A stretch of 64,000 nt of DNA from Crotalaria pallida (lineage: Eukaryota > Streptophyta > Magnoliopsida > Fabales > Fabaceae). The translations under genes were made by a program, and so were the position numbers. This document shows positions 12,320 to 24,729 of the stretch, piece after piece (position 1 is the stretch's first letter; the number at the start of each line of letters is the position of its first letter). The stretch is from the NCBI GenBank assembly GCA_037953625.1, contig CM075652.1, forward strand, positions 148,614,597 through 148,678,596, in the 5' to 3' direction. The notes below the pieces were generated by a model. The model searched no databases, had not been told where the DNA came from, and worked only from the letters and a program-made list of their open reading frames with translations.

Positions 12320-12483
12320 GCTTGCATATGCTCATTTGATTTTCAAATGTTCTCTCTTGAAATTAGGGCCAATGGTGTTAATGATCATTCTGATATTTTT
12401 ATATGGTAGTACTATTGTTAGTTACTACCTCATCACAGAGAATAGTCCGGCTATCTTATTTTATTGTTGCTGAATGTGTGTAG

Positions 12484-12683
12484 GCATTACTTCCATGCAA
12501 CCAAATTTTGGATGGTTGCAAAACAATCCCTTAGTGGACCAATGTTTGTTTGACAAATCAGCTAATCTGAACTGACATGACAGTAACTTAGAACTTCATT
12601 AGCTGACATGTCAAACAATCATTGGTTTGCTTAACGGATTGTTGTGCAACCATCCAAAATTTGGTTGCATGGTAGAAATATTC
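12484..12683. mobile_element. Short hairpin MITE inserted in duplication copy A
   Basis: The core pair CCATGCAACCAAATTTTGGA... (from 12493) and its inverted copy ending TTTGGTTGCATGG (12672) is perfect over about 28 bp. The weaker outer segments (GGCATTACTT and TAGAAATATTC) also appear as terminal sequence in the related element at 56450-56832. Copy B of the duplication lacks it. I could not fix the target duplication. Confidence 0.7.
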
Positions 12684-13864
12684 ATGTATTTTTTGGTGCT
12701 TAAAACATAATCTGGCTATCTTATTTACAAAAGAGCAATGCATTTGAGTGTTCCTAACTTTTACTAATACAGATAGTGATGTGTTGTAACCTTATAATAT
12801 GATGACTTTCCCTTCCATTCTTGGTTCTACTACCAGAAAAGTATCCTTATTAGTGTATAGCTTAACAAAAGAATTGATAACACAATGCCTTAGTTTTTTT
12901 GTTTTTTTTTTTCCAATTTAACTAAACAAGTGTGAAATCATGGGAAAAAGCGCTAACAACCTCAACATGCCAGCTTCTATGTTCTATCCAAGAACAGTCA
13001 TGAAACTTATTTGAAACTTTTTTGAAACAGTCGGCTCCTGTTGCCATGTCTCATAACATAGTGCTTCTTAAGTACTTTAACTCTTCATTCACATGAATTT
13101 CAAAAGCACTATAATAAAAACAAATAAAGGAATAGCTTGAAAAGAAGTCTCTCAGTCTATTACAAGTTACAAAATTGAAAATAAGCAACATTTATCAAAG
13201 CTTAAGAAAGTACAATTATCTTTTGGAATATTGTATTGCTGTCCCTGGAATTTACTGTGATTGTGTTAGGTGCTTCAAGAAGAATCCAAACAAAATAGGT
13301 TACATTTGGAAGCAAATACAGTATTAGCAATTAGCAAAGAGTGTGAAGCGTTTGATATATAGCTCACCTTAAAAACCAAGCACAGGTCTTGGTCTTTTGG
13401 AAGTATCAAGTTTGATGCTGTATACTACAACAGGCCAAGTTTCTTCCTATATTACTTTGAGACATTGAGATCTAAAAAGGTCTGCAATATGAAAGATATG
13501 GAAGCAAGATAAAAAATGGGTGGAAAAGGGAAAGTGTTGAGATGTGGAAGCACCACAGCTACTGGCAATTGGCATGATAGAGAGTTAAGCGCGAGTTGGG
13601 CCTGTGTTTTCTGTTTACCACCAAAGTCCCACACCGAGTAGTGCACTTAATGGAGTAAAGTGAGTATAATAAAATGAGAGAGCTGCATCAAATTAAAAGA
13701 AGGTAACAGTGATTGGATATTTTAATTGAACAACCCAAGTTAATATTTAGAATTGACGACATCCATATCGGATCAAAAATAAGCGTCTCAAAAAATTAAA
13801 AATGTTAAAAAAGAAAATAATAATTAAAATGTTACTCTTGTTTTTGTGCTTGAAATGGAAGTTA

Positions 13865-14158
13865 CTTCCTCTAGTCTTATATATAGGTCACATTCTAGAA
13901 GAAATTTTTGGTCTTATATATAAGTCATTTTATATTTCCTATGCATCATTAATTGTTTTTTCTCTTTTTTGCCCTTATTAAATGTTTTGACTAACTATGT
14001 TTTTTTGCTATTCATTAATGAATGTCAACTTTCCAAAAAAGTGGAGGGGGTAAAATTGTAATGTTACAATATATTCTCATAAAATTCACAAAAACTAACT
14101 ACTTTCCTTGGTCCGGGGAATACGATTAAGTATGCCCTGTATATAGGACCGGAGGGAG
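13865..14158. mobile_element. Stowaway-like MITE, family 4
   Basis: 294 bp bounded by TA; left end CTTCCTCTAGTCTTATATAT, right end ATAGGACCGGAGGGAG. Strongly similar to 7488-7782 throughout (shared GGTCACATTCTAGAA and GGGGTAAAATTGTAATGTTA). Absent from the corresponding place in copy B. Confidence 0.85.
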
Positions 14159-14214
14159 TATTAATTATAGATGTATATTGGTTTGGTAAATTTACTGAAG
14201 AATACGGTGTTTAT

Positions 14215-14411
14215 AACCAACAAAGCCCAACACAGTTGGTAGATAGCTGAGTTCCTTAAGCATGATGTCAGGGGTTCGATCCCTGCCGTGGGCATGGAAA
14301 AGGCTTTGTTGGTAGAGGCAAAACTCACTTCGATGATCTCTACGCCTCAGAAGGGATTAGTCTTCGACTGTCGGCTGGGGGATACCCTTGGTGTACACCA
14401 AAAAAAAAAAG
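14215..14411 (+). mobile_element. SINE in duplication copy A
   Basis: About 197 bp. It starts with a tRNA-like part with A-box-like (CACAGTTGGTAGATAGC) and B-box-like (GGGGTTCGATCCCTGCC) motifs, then a unique body with TCTTCGACTGTCGGCTGGG, and ends in a run of A at 14401-14411. No clear target duplication is visible. Copy B has only a short stretch (near 16877-16890) between the matching flanks, so it is an approximate empty site. Confidence 0.8.
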
Positions 14412-14511
14412 CGGCATACGCTTTTGGAAGAGTTTTCTTCTTTTGGAAGGCTCTATTGATCTAGTTCAAGTATTTGTTGCTTAAATTACGATGTAAGATT
14501 GGTCTTAATTA

Positions 14512-14816
14512 CTCCCTCCGATTTCTATACAGTGTGTTTTAAGGTTAGTGTGTTTTAAGGTGTTTTAAGGTCATACTTCGTATATGGGTTTTAAGAAATG
14601 ATTAAATGATGTAATGATTTGTTGTATTTTGACTATAATGCTCTTATATAATCATTATTGAAGAGAGAGAAATGTATTGGAAGTGAAAAAAGAATGTAAT
14701 AAATAGGGTGTGTTTGGAAAAATAGCATTAATTATGTATTGGATTTATAAAAGAACATGACTTATGAAACATAGTACAATTGCTAAAACAATATATTAGA
14801 TATGAAAGGGAGGGAA
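14512..14816. mobile_element. Stowaway-like MITE, family 5
   Basis: About 305 bp, TA on both sides, left end CTCCCTCCGATTTCTATACA and right end ATATGAAAGGGAGGGAA. The left part contains a small tandem repeat (three nearby GTGTTTTAAGGT-like units at 14530-14570). Confidence 0.65.
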
Positions 14817-14904
14817 TAATATTTTTGGTAAATTCTTTTATTTGTATTTTTGTATATTTTATTCTTTTACGAATTTTTTTTTTTTATCAAAACTAAAAAT
14901 AAAG

Positions 14905-15300
14905 GAACAAAATCATCGGGTTACCAAAAAACTGCAAATTCCATAAGATTTTCTAATGTCCTTAATGCGGATGTTGACCCCATGGCAGCTGTAACTCACC
15001 TATGTGATGAAGCTATGGATCCTTCTGTGGCCAAGGATCTCTTACCTTGCGAGAGGAACTTGGGATAACCCACATAACCATTTTCTCAGACTCCCTACTA
15101 GTTGTTCAGGCATGTCCCACGAGGAGCAAAAGAGGCAGCAGACATTTTGGCTAGATATGCCTTTAGTGAACCTCATAGGCTGTGAACCTGTGGATGGATA
15201 GTGTTATCAAAATGTTCTTATGTCCATGTTTGGGGCTAGTGAAAGCCATGTACCTTTACACTTTTATGTTTAATAAAATCATGGCTTAACTTTCAAATAA
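14905..15300 (+). pseudogene. 5'-truncated LINE relic (RNase H end)
   Basis: A short decayed coding remnant. One frame reads ...HVPRGAKEAADILARYAFSEPH from about 15110, the usual C-terminal signature of the RNase H-like domain in plant non-LTR elements, preceded in another frame by IFSDSLLVVQ-like residues. The frame changes show it is degraded. An AT-rich 3' part with TTTAATAAAATCATGG and a T/A tract ends it. The left limit is uncertain. Confidence 0.65.
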
Positions 15301-15840
15301 AAGATTTTTTTTTTTAAAAAAAAATTTAAAGTTCACTCCAAGGCTAGGCAATAGGGAATGTGATGGTGATTATATTCCTTTGAAATTTTTTATTTGGGTT
15401 TATTGTGAACTCAGTGACTGAGCAATCACAATTATAATAAACTCACTTTGGGCTTCTAATCACACCTATTGCAGTCATAAAACAAGCTTGATGGTTATAT
15501 ATTTATTCCCTTGCCATAATAGTCTAGTCTATTATATGGCTCTAGAGTTTTTATATCTAAGATTATTCGAGTTTTGCTTTGGCAGACTTTAAATTAATAA
15601 CTCGGTCTATAGGCTATGGCGAGTGGGTGGTAGCAATAAAACCCAGCTTCAATAGTAGTAGTAGTGTTTAGACCAAAATATGCAAAAAGGGCATGCTTGA
15701 AATTGTAATAGATCAGGAATCATTTCAACGAAAATGAAACTCCAAGGTACCTGGACACTACTTTCCTTATTCTGACTCTGATTCTGGTTTTTGTATACTT
15801 AGTTGAATATGTATGACAAAGTCATATAATAATAAGATAA

Positions 15841-16935
15841 GATTAGTGCCGATGGTGTTATGATCAGATGGTGTTCTTAGGCCTTAGCTACTACCATGTT
15901 ACAAACAATAATGGTCTGGCTATCTTAATTTTTTTTTGTTGAATGTATATATTTTTTGGTGAATAAAACATAATCTGGCTATAGAAAAATAAAAAAACTA
16001 TGTAAGCTATTCTCATAAACCCAAACAAGTTCAAGCAAATCCGAAAGACATTCTATATATCATTTAAGTGGTTATAATTTTTGATGATGATGATGCTAGA
16101 GATTATTTCTAACACATTTCTCCTATATCCCTACATATATTATTCAAGTGGCTATAATTTTGTGGAAAAAATAAATAAGCTTGTATATTTCAAGCTCATT
16201 TACCTCCTCAGTTTAGTGGCACTTCTTACCTCATTTAACTCCTCATCAAACAGATGAATTTCAAAAGCACTAAAATAAAATAAAATAAAAAACTAATAGT
16301 CTATTTGTAACTTATATATTATACTGATAAAATTGAGTTTCACAAAATGGAGCTTAAAAAAGTATGGTTCCTAATAAACTGTGGTTGAATTGGGTGCTTC
16401 ATGAAGAATCAAAATGAAGTCGGTTACAACTGGAAGCAAAGTATTATTGATTTGGTGGGGGATATAGCTCACTTTATAATCCAAGCACAGGTCTTAGTTA
16501 CTGTTAGAAGAAGTAAGCTTCATATACAAGTTTCTTCATCCTTTGCTTTGTGTTATTGAGATCTTTAAAGTCTGTATAATATGAAAGATATGGATGTGAG
16601 TTGAAAGATGAAGCAGTGGTAATGCGTGGAAGAGAGGGAGATTCTCGTGTGTGGAAGCACTGCAGCTGAGATAACAGAGAACGAGTGAAGTGAAGTGAAC
16701 GCGGGGAAACTGTGTTTTTTGGCCCAAGTCCCACACCGAGTGATGTTACGAGTGGAGTAACATGAAAATGATATAAAATGAGTGAGCTACTTCTATAACA
16801 GTCCACGGAGCCATGTGATAAGCACAGAGCGAACTATTCTTTCGCCTTTTACTAAAGAATACCGTGTGCTTGTCATCTTAAGTGGCATACGTTACTTTTT
16901 GGGAAGAGCTTTCCTCTTTTGGAAAGTTCTACAAT
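15841..16935. repeat. Local duplication, copy B
   Basis: Diverged second copy of the region 3' of the MATE gene, in the same orientation and about 3.4 kb away. It lacks the three insertions of copy A. Both copies contain minus-strand open frames of modest length (near 13452-13646 and 16504-16806) with partly similar residues around the complement of the TCCCACACCGAGT block. I do not consider them proven genes. Confidence 0.75.
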
Positions 16936-17261
16936 TATAGTCTAAAATTTTTTTCTTTTTAGATAGTTTGGCCTTTTATGTTTTTAATTTTTTTTACAAT
17001 GTTTGGATTTTTGTATTTTCAATGTACAAATATGTTTTTTTTTTCAATTTTAACATTTTTTTTACTTATTAGTTTTGCTTCAATCATCTCTAAATTACTA
17101 TATTAATAAATACACTTATTAATTAAAATTCAATATTATTATAATTTTAAAAAAATTTAAATAGGGGTATTTTGGATATATTATACATAATACTTATAAT
17201 AATTAACACTTTTTTAATTTGTGTGTCTAATTCTAAAAAGAAGTTTTCTGAATCGGAGGGA
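16932..17261. mobile_element. MITE, family 3 (copy 2), degenerate left end
   Basis: Contains TTTGGCCTTTTATG near the left and AATTTGTGTGTCTAATTCT near the right, as in 26921-27271. It ends ATCGGAGGGAG before TA. The left terminus is eroded. Confidence 0.55.
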
Positions 17262-17735
17262 GTATTTTGTTGTACTAAATTTTTGAAAAAAGAACACCAA
17301 AGCTTTGTTTTCAATTTCAACCCAAATTTTTATCTTAATTAACTTTTTAATTTGGCGCGAAGTGTGTATCAGATGAAAATTATGAATAAAATTTGAGTTT
17401 GGATGTTTAATACTAGCTCCATTCGATTCATAAGTATTATGTTTAAGAAATGATATATTTAGTGGTATATTTAATACAGTAATCAATAAATTTGTTGTAC
17501 TATTTTTGTGGGACGTATAGAGAGTATCATGCTTGAAAAAATAATCATAGTGGATTTTGTTTTGTAAAATATGTTAGCTTAAATTGGTGTAATTTTTATA
17601 ATAATGGATTAAATCATGAATCATCTACTTCAATTATTTTCCCTCGCGCGGTTTCCTCATTAAATGTTAATGTGAGACTAATCTCTGTTTGGGGTGGAGT
17701 CAAAGTTAAAGCAGCTACATCATGTGTTTTAAGCT

Positions 17736-18084
17736 ATGTTGCATCAATACGGGTACGATATCGGATACGGGTACAATACCAGGTACGGGGTACGACATTT
17801 TCTAAAAAACTAGGGTACGGGTACGACGATATAATTCTAACTTTATAAATAAATATATATAAGCAAGGTGAAAATAAACTATTTTGGCATTGAAATAGCA
17901 TATGAGTATCGTAAAATTATAGGTTGATGCTCAAAATAAGTCAAGATATAAGTCCGAAAGATTGATTATAACATTAAAAAATATATTATAAGACAAAAAT
18001 TAAGATTCACACCTAAAATATACCTTAACATACTAGTTTGGGTACGGGTACGTCACCAATTTAGGTGTATCCATGCTTCAGTGG
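17736..18084. mobile_element. hAT-like MITE with GGGTACG repeats
   Basis: About 350 bp flanked by GTTTTAAGCT on both sides (17726-17735, 18084-18093; the exact target length of 8-10 bp is ambiguous). The ends are imperfect inverted repeats (ATGTTGCATCAATAC against the complement of GTATCCATGCTTCAG). Clusters of GGGTACG lie near both ends. No coding capacity. Confidence 0.6.
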
Positions 18085-18694
18085 TTTTAAGCTTTGCTTT
18101 CTACAATGCCTCATTTTCACAATTGAGACTTTTATTTGATCGTTTCACGACAATTGGACCAATATCAGTTTAATTGTACTCCCTTGTGCTAATGTCAGTT
18201 TCGTTTCCTTAGACCTTATTTTACTTCCATTTATTTTTGTCACCTTTTTTTTTCCCCTTCCTTTGCTTTTTGTCTTGAAAGACATATTGCTTTGAACTTA
18301 TCTAGAGTTTCCTTCCAAAACGTTAAGTAAAGATTATCACTACACCTTCACGTACACTACAAGATGCCCCAAACATTATTTACTAGTCTTTCTTGCAAGC
18401 AACATAGAAAAAAATAGCTTTGCATTATTAAAGATCAAAATTTTCCCCCTCACAAAAAAATAAATAAACAGTACCTGCTTTGAACAAGAGGATTTAAAAC
18501 ACTAAAGTTTCATTTGTTAAGGTTCTCACTTCTCAGAAAGGTTGGCTTCTAATTATATTTCAATTAGCAGATTATGTTATTGTGAATCTCCTCCTCTTTC
18601 TCTGTTCCTTTTTACCATTACCATAATTCACTATATACTTCAAAAAAAAAATAATAAATCTTGTATCCTTGATTTGCAGCTTCAAATTTGGAAT
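18085..18694. other. Intergenic, upstream of UPF0496 gene
   Basis: Ordinary AT-rich sequence that must contain the promoter and leader of the following gene. I see no element I can support with confidence. Confidence 0.4.
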
Positions 18695-20589
18695 ATGAAA
18701 ACAGAAATGAGGAACAAATTGGTGCGGAGGATCAAAAAATTCCTTTCATGTTCTGGTATCATGTTATCCTTCTTTTTTCTCTTTCTGCATTCATTTTCTT
18801 TTTGATTTCCTCAGAGTATCACTCCTTTATATATATATGATTTTAAAAATCCCTAAACAAAAAGCAATAGTGGAAAATTACATTAAATTTAAATTTTGAT
18901 ATAAATAGAAAGCCAAATATCAGCTTAGACTGATTCAGGTGATACATGTTTGCTTTACTTAAATACTGTGTACGACAAAAATACTATATTGTACATATTG
19001 GATTTGTCTCTGTTCTCGAGTGATTTTGTCTAATTAAATTACCGAGATGTTCAATTAAAAAAGCTGAAAACAATTTAGATTCGTTTCACCAGAAAAATTG
19101 GCTTGGCTTTTAAGCATATGGGATTGATAGTTGCCACTGCAATTAGGTAATCATTAATTCAGAACGCTACTTGTTACCGTTGTTTTAATTTCCTCCTTAT
19201 AGCTGATGGAACCAGCATAATGATCAAAACTTCATAAAAGTGTACATTCAAAATGATCAGCATAATGTTATTGCCAATATACCTTAACTATCTTAGATAT
19301 TGTTAGACTTGGTGTTGATGACCTGACACATATATGATCATCAGGTTCATGTATTATAACATTAATTATAAGTAGCACATTATCTATGATTAATGTCATA
19401 TGTGCTTCAAATCTTGACAACTTGAGATACAACTAACCTTACAACATAGTTGCATATTTTCCAATAGTATTTGCTAGTTGAGATTTGTTAACCGTAATTG
19501 TTGTACCATTAATGGGAATGACATGTAACAGTATGCAGGTCCAAATCTTTAAATCATGGAACCAGTGTGGACGTGCGTGAGGAATATGCTAATGCATTTC
19601 GTACCGAGTCGTACATTGATTTTTGGACACGTGTCCTTGCTTATTCCAATGCTCAATCCTCTTCTCATTCTTTGACAACAAGAGATTCCACCACTTCAAC
19701 TCGCCTCCCCTCTTACCGTTTGTTTGCGGAGCATCTCTTGGATCCGGATCAGCCCACGGTTACTCGAATCTTAGCCGAGGCCCAACATCGACCAACGATT
19801 CATTCTGTCCTTACGGATTATTTCGCCCATACAGCTAATGCTTTCTTACTATGCAGCCATTTACTAAAGGATGTTGAACGCGTGCGTTTCAAATATCACT
19901 CCCTTAAGACCATTCTTCAATGTGTCATAACCAATCAAATTTCTTCTTCAAATGGTTTATCATTGTTAATGACCCGCTTAACTGATTTTTCCAACTTCTT
20001 AAACCCGTTTGCTAGTTCCAGCCCATCTCCATGTCAAGTTCGGGCAGCCCAATGCCAATGCCTTGAATTGCAAAAACGGCTTGAGTCAAGCCGTGATAAG
20101 GCGAGAGCCAAGCTCAAATTGATTGCTAGGTTGAAACATGGCTCGGCTTGTTTTGTTGTGGCATTAACGGCTTCACTTGTCGTGATTGTTGTCGTGGCTC
20201 ATGGCTTGGCTTTGCTTGTGGCTATGCCAGGACTTGCAGTTGCGGCTTCGATGGATATGGCTTCGGAAAGGGAGTTGGCTAAGGTGATGACCCAACTTGA
20301 CGCAGCCGCGAAAGGAACATATATATTGAATAAGGACTTGGAGACAACGAGCCGACTTGTGGCTCGGTTAAATGACGAGCTGGAGCATATAAGGACAACA
20401 GTGACATTTTGGTTTGAGAGGAAAGAGGACAAAGTTCAAGCTGATGGTGAAGTGGCGCGTCTATTAAAGAAAAACCAATGCAATTTTAGTGATCAATTGG
20501 ATGAGTTGGAGGAACACTTGTATCTGTGTTTCATGACTATTAACCGGGCTAGAGACCTCGTACTCAAACAAATCATTGATCCTGTTTGA
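18695..20589 (+). CDS. UPF0496 (DUF677) family membrane protein, At3g19330-like
   Basis: The second exon is certain. It begins after the acceptor at 19537-19538 and reads SKSLNHGTSVDVREEYANAFRTESYIDFW to the TGA at 20587-20589 (about 349 residues). The first exon is proposed at 18695-18762 (MKTEMRNKLVRRIKKFLSCSG), because its basic start and phase then fit; its donor (GTTATC) is weak, so this part is uncertain. Visible features: a helical N-terminal domain, a basic coiled segment (LELQKRLESSRDKARAKLKLIARLKHG near the middle), then a hydrophobic stretch (FVVALTASLVVIVVVAHGLALLVAMPGLAVA) likely to span the membrane twice, and a C-terminal helical region. The family is plant-specific with no settled biochemical role. 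The intron of about 0.78 kb has no unusual content. Confidence 0.82.
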
Positions 20590-21425
20590 TTCGCACATTA
20601 GCTACCAACATTTCATGCTTATGATCAACAAATAAATTATTTCGATTTAATTTCCATTTATTGTTTATTTGAAATGTATTTATTTACATGTTTATAATCG
20701 TTTAATATATGAAAATTAAACTTACAATTTTTTTCTTACGTGTGAGTTTTTTTCTTCACCAATTATGTGAATATCTTCTCCAATTTTCTCTTCTCTTTTG
20801 TTCATTTTTCACATCTAATACTCAACAATTATTGAACTAATATATTTGTCGTTTTATTATATTAATAAATTATTCTTTTCATTTATTAAAGAAATGGAGA
20901 GGATTTGAACTATCGAAATGTGATTTTCTCTACAAATTAAAGTAAAAAATGCTCGTCGATTATTGTTTCATATTTTTTCCATTTTTTAAGAAAATAAAAA
21001 AAAAATCAACTGTTAAATAGTTTACCTAATATATGTTAAATATTCAAATATTAAAGGATAAGCATTTAAGCGAGAATTAGGTGGCAGAAAAAGTTTCAAT
21101 TGGACGGCGGCCAACAAGTGTACCACGGCTTTGCAGACAAAAAAGTTCGAGTCCAACTCCAACCTGTAATGGCAAGCGTTTTATGTTGATTTGTACACTA
21201 AAGCCGGCCCATTAAAATTGAATACAAGTAGCAGGAAGTAGGAACAATAATTCACTATCAACAAGAGTCCAAATCTTTCTACGAGTTTTATAAATCTTCT
21301 TAAATAATTATACCCAAACAAAAAAATTTAAATAATTTTTCCGATCTCTATTACAAGAAAAATAACTGAAATCACGTTAATTAAGAAAGTTAGTTGAATA
21401 TATTTAATTTTTTCAAATTCATATA
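20590..21425. other. Gene-less AT-rich stretch
   Basis: 3' flank of the UPF0496 gene. A tRNA-like patch near 21085-21190 (TTTCAATTGGACGGCGGCC and AGTTCGAGTCCAACTCC) may be an old SINE, but no tail or target duplication was found. Confidence 0.35.
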
Positions 21426-21723
21426 CTCCCTCCGGTCCTTATTATAGGGCATACTTAACCGAATTACACATACCAAGGAAAATAGTTAGTTTTATAAATA
21501 TTATGAGAATATATTGTAACATTACAATTTTACCCTCTAAACTTTTCTTGGAAAATTCACACTCATTAATGAACAACTAACAAAAACACATAGATAGTCA
21601 AAGCATTTAATAAGGGCAAAAAAGAGAAAAAACAATAAATGATACATTTGAAATATAAAGTGACTTATAATTATGACAAAAAAAACCTTCTAGAATGTGA
21701 CCTATAATAAGGACCGAAGGGAG
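21426..21723. mobile_element. Stowaway-like MITE, family 4 (reverse orientation)
   Basis: 298 bp with TA on both sides; left end CTCCCTCCGGTCCTTATTAT and right end ATAATAAGGACCGAAGGGAG. The interior is the reverse complement of 7488-7782. Confidence 0.85.
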
Positions 21724-22337
21724 TAAAATATAACTCATTTAGAAAAATTGCATTGGGAATGAAACAAAAATTAAAAGCAATCATTTTTAGGAATATTTTA
21801 GGAATAATTGTAATTAGAAATAAAAAGTTGATTAACTTTTTCTCGCATTTGAAACTAAGATAAATATGTCTTGTTTTTCTTCTATTAGAGACAGGAGGAA
21901 ATAAGACAGATTGGAAAATCCATTTCAATTTAGGGAATAATAATGAGTTTTTTAAAGATATTTATTTAAAGAAAAAAAATTATCTTTGAAAATAATGTTT
22001 TTACTTAACGAAAAGCGTAACTTAATTTTTGAATTCTAATTCCCTTTTTTTTTATATTTTTTAAACAATACTTTTTTTTTAAATGAAATGTTAAAATGTA
22101 TCCTTAAAACAAGGAATTTTTAAATCCAATGCGACATAAAACCACGCATTATATAAGTGAAACATTAATTAATTTTGACTTTGTAACATTTTTTTCTTTT
22201 TTTCCTTTTCCATATAGATGAGGATATATACAACATATTGTGTGTGCATGCAGATTTAACAGGTATAGATTAAGTTTATTAATTGGTCACAACCGAAGTC
22301 CATAATCGCTGCTCCAACAACACTAATCCAAAATTAT

Positions 22338-22348
22338 CTATATATATC
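22338..22348 (+). promoter_or_regulatory. Probable TATA box of the BAHD gene
   Basis: A TCTATATATAT run lies about 120 bp before the start codon. A leader of roughly 90 bp would follow, which is a normal plant spacing. The call rests on position and motif only. Confidence 0.5.
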
Positions 22349-22468
22349 ATCTCAACTCATATTAATCTCCCATCAAACAACCACACTCATCAGTTTTTCT
22401 TTAGCATTTGTTCTTTTTCTTTATAGAGCTAGCTAATTGTTTTGGTCTCATCAGTATTTTGTTCAACA

Positions 22469-24729
22469 ATGGCACCTGTTGAGTTGGTTAAGAATATTGA
22501 ACAAAGTCCCAATCTGAAAATCACTAGCAAAAGCCATGTGAAGCCTAACAAGAAAATTGGGAAGAAAGAGTGTCAGCTGACCACATTTGATCTTCCCTAC
22601 CTAGCTTTCTACTACAACCAGAAGCTGCTTTTTTACAAAGGAAATGATGATGATGATGATGACTTTGAGGGAATGGTGAAGAAACTGAAACATGGGCTTA
22701 GTCTAGTGTTGGAAGATTTCTACCAATTAGCTGGTAAGATAGGGCAAGATGAGGAAGGAGTGTTCAGAGTGGAATATGATGATGACATGGTTGGTGTTGA
22801 AGTCATAGAGGCAGTTGCTGATGAGATTGAGGTAGCAGAACTCACTGTGGCAGAGAGTAGCACCATTTTGAAGGAGTTGGTACCTTACACTGGGATCTTG
22901 AATTTAGAAGGGATGCATAGGCCCCTGTTGGTTGTGCAGGTATATAACTATACATAGGAGTATAATTTAATTACTTCAAATGCATTTATTATTTGTTCAT
23001 TTTCATTTTCTTGATGACTCATGTGACTAATTTCTTTTTTATATTCAAAGAAAAGGGTTTTTTAATCTGCCTTATAGGGCATATGTTAGAAACCTTAAAA
23101 AAACAAATTTATATGAGAAAATTTGTTGTTTAATATATTAATATACGATGGATTTAGTTTTTCCTATAAAACTTAATAACTTACTTAAATATTTTAGAAT
23201 ATATATTAGAAAAACCCAAAAATAAATAATGGGAAGTAAACTTTAGCCACGAGTTATTAATTGGTATATGTAGATATGCACATTCTGTTGATGACTATTT
23301 TTTTGGAAAATTGTGCTAATTTTTGTAACGAATTCAAACTTATAATACTTTTAAGAAAATACAAAAAATGTTGTTCGAACACTGTTTAATAAAAAAAAAT
23401 GTCTTGAAAAATATTGAATTTATAACATTGAAAGTTTTCAATATAAACTTTCTTTTAATATATTCCTTAACAAATACCCTTAAACCATACTTTAAACATA
23501 ATACTAATTCTCCAAATAGCCTCACATTGGTGCACCTCAACATCAATGCACCTTTTATTTTTTAATAGGTTAAAATATAACTTTTTAAAGATATATGTAG
23601 CTTTATTTCTTCCTAAACAATGACATTAATGAAAACACTCGTTAATATTGCGCTTGGTTTAACATGCTCTTATCCACGAGTAATTATTAGGTGGTCCAAA
23701 ATCACATGGTCCAGGATAATCACCACCATTCATTATTTAATTTTTGAATTTTTTTAATTAAAAAATAAATTATCAACGGTTGAGATATGCCTGAACCATA
23801 TGATCCAGAAGTAACTAATAATTTTTCCTTATCCACAGCTAACCAAACTCAAAGACGGACTAGTGATGGGGTGTGCATTCAACCATGCGGTTCTTGATGG
23901 TACCTCCACGTGGCACTTTATGAGCTCATGGGCTAAGATCTGTTGTGGTGCTCTCTCCATGTTATCCTCTCCCTTCCTTGAACGGGCCAAAGCCCGAAAC
24001 ATGCGTGTGAAGCTCGATCTTTCGAGTCCATTCGTTACATCCAACGGTAGTGATGCCAAGCCCAAACCCAACTCACAATTGAGGGACAAGATTTTCACCT
24101 TCTCTGAATTAGCCATCGATAAGATCAAGTCAACGGTCAACAACAACGACCACCCTCAATCAAACGGTCCAAAGTCGTTCTCAACATTTCAAGCTTTATC
24201 AAGTCATATTTGGCTTCATATAAGCCATGCACGTAACCTTAAACCCGAAGAATACACAGTGTTTACTGTTTTTGCCGATTGTCGAAAACGCGTTGACCCA
24301 CCAATGCCCGAAACTTACTTTGGAAACTTAATTCAAGCAATATTCACTATCACAACGGCCAAGTTATTATTTACACACACGCCAGAGTTTGGTGCTTCAT
24401 TAATTCAAAAGGCGATTGGAGGACATAATGCTAAGGCCATTGATGAACGTAACAAAAGGTGGGAGAGTGAACCAAAGGTGTTTGGATTTAAAGATGCTGG
24501 GATAAATTCAGTGGCAGTGGGGAGTTCACCTAGGTTTAAAGTGTATGATGTGGATTTTGGATGGGGGAAGCCAAAGAATGTAAGGAGTGGAAGTAATAAC
24601 AAGTTTGATGGGATGATATATTTGTACCCAGGGAAGAGTGGTGGGAGAAGCATTGATGTTGAGCTGACCTTGGAGTCTCAGGCAATGGAAAGATTGGAGC
24701 AAGACAAAGAGTTTCTTATGGAGGCTTAA
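22469..24729 (+). CDS. DCR: BAHD acyltransferase, DCR/PEL3-like
   Basis: Two exons, 22469-22939 and 23839-24729, give about 453 residues. The start MAPVELVKNIEQ is the first ATG in a favourable context. The acyl-CoA-dependent BAHD signature HAVLDG (His173, Asp177) opens exon 2, and the structural motif DFGWG is at about 396-400. The N-terminal block KKECQLTTFDLPYLAFYYNQKLLFY and the C-terminal SGGRSIDVELTLESQAMERLEQDKEFLMEA are, from memory, characteristic of DCR (Defective in Cuticular Ridges), a cytosolic acyltransferase needed for incorporating hydroxylated C16 monomers into cutin. The single intron lies at a position common in the family. An Asp run near 22643-22660 sits in a loop. The gene is intact; the substrate is inference from family membership. 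Confidence 0.92.

Larger units (their letters stand above)
12362..14460. repeat. Local duplication, copy A
   Basis: Non-coding sequence just 3' of the MATE gene that is repeated, diverged and shorter, at 15841-16935. Matching landmarks in order: GCCAATGGTGTTA/GCCGATGGTGTTA; AAAACATAATCTGGCTAT in both; ATGAATTTCAAAAGCACTA in both; CAAGCACAGGTCTT in both; TCCCACACCGAGT in both; GAATACGGTGT/GAATACCGTGT; GGCATACG in both. Copy A is longer because it carries inserted elements (12484-12683, 13865-14158, 14215-14411) absent from copy B. Confidence 0.8.

Noticed and set aside
14215..14300. Possible tRNA gene in the SINE head
   Set aside because: The B-box region is good but the cloverleaf is not complete, and the sequence continues into a SINE body with a poly(A) end.
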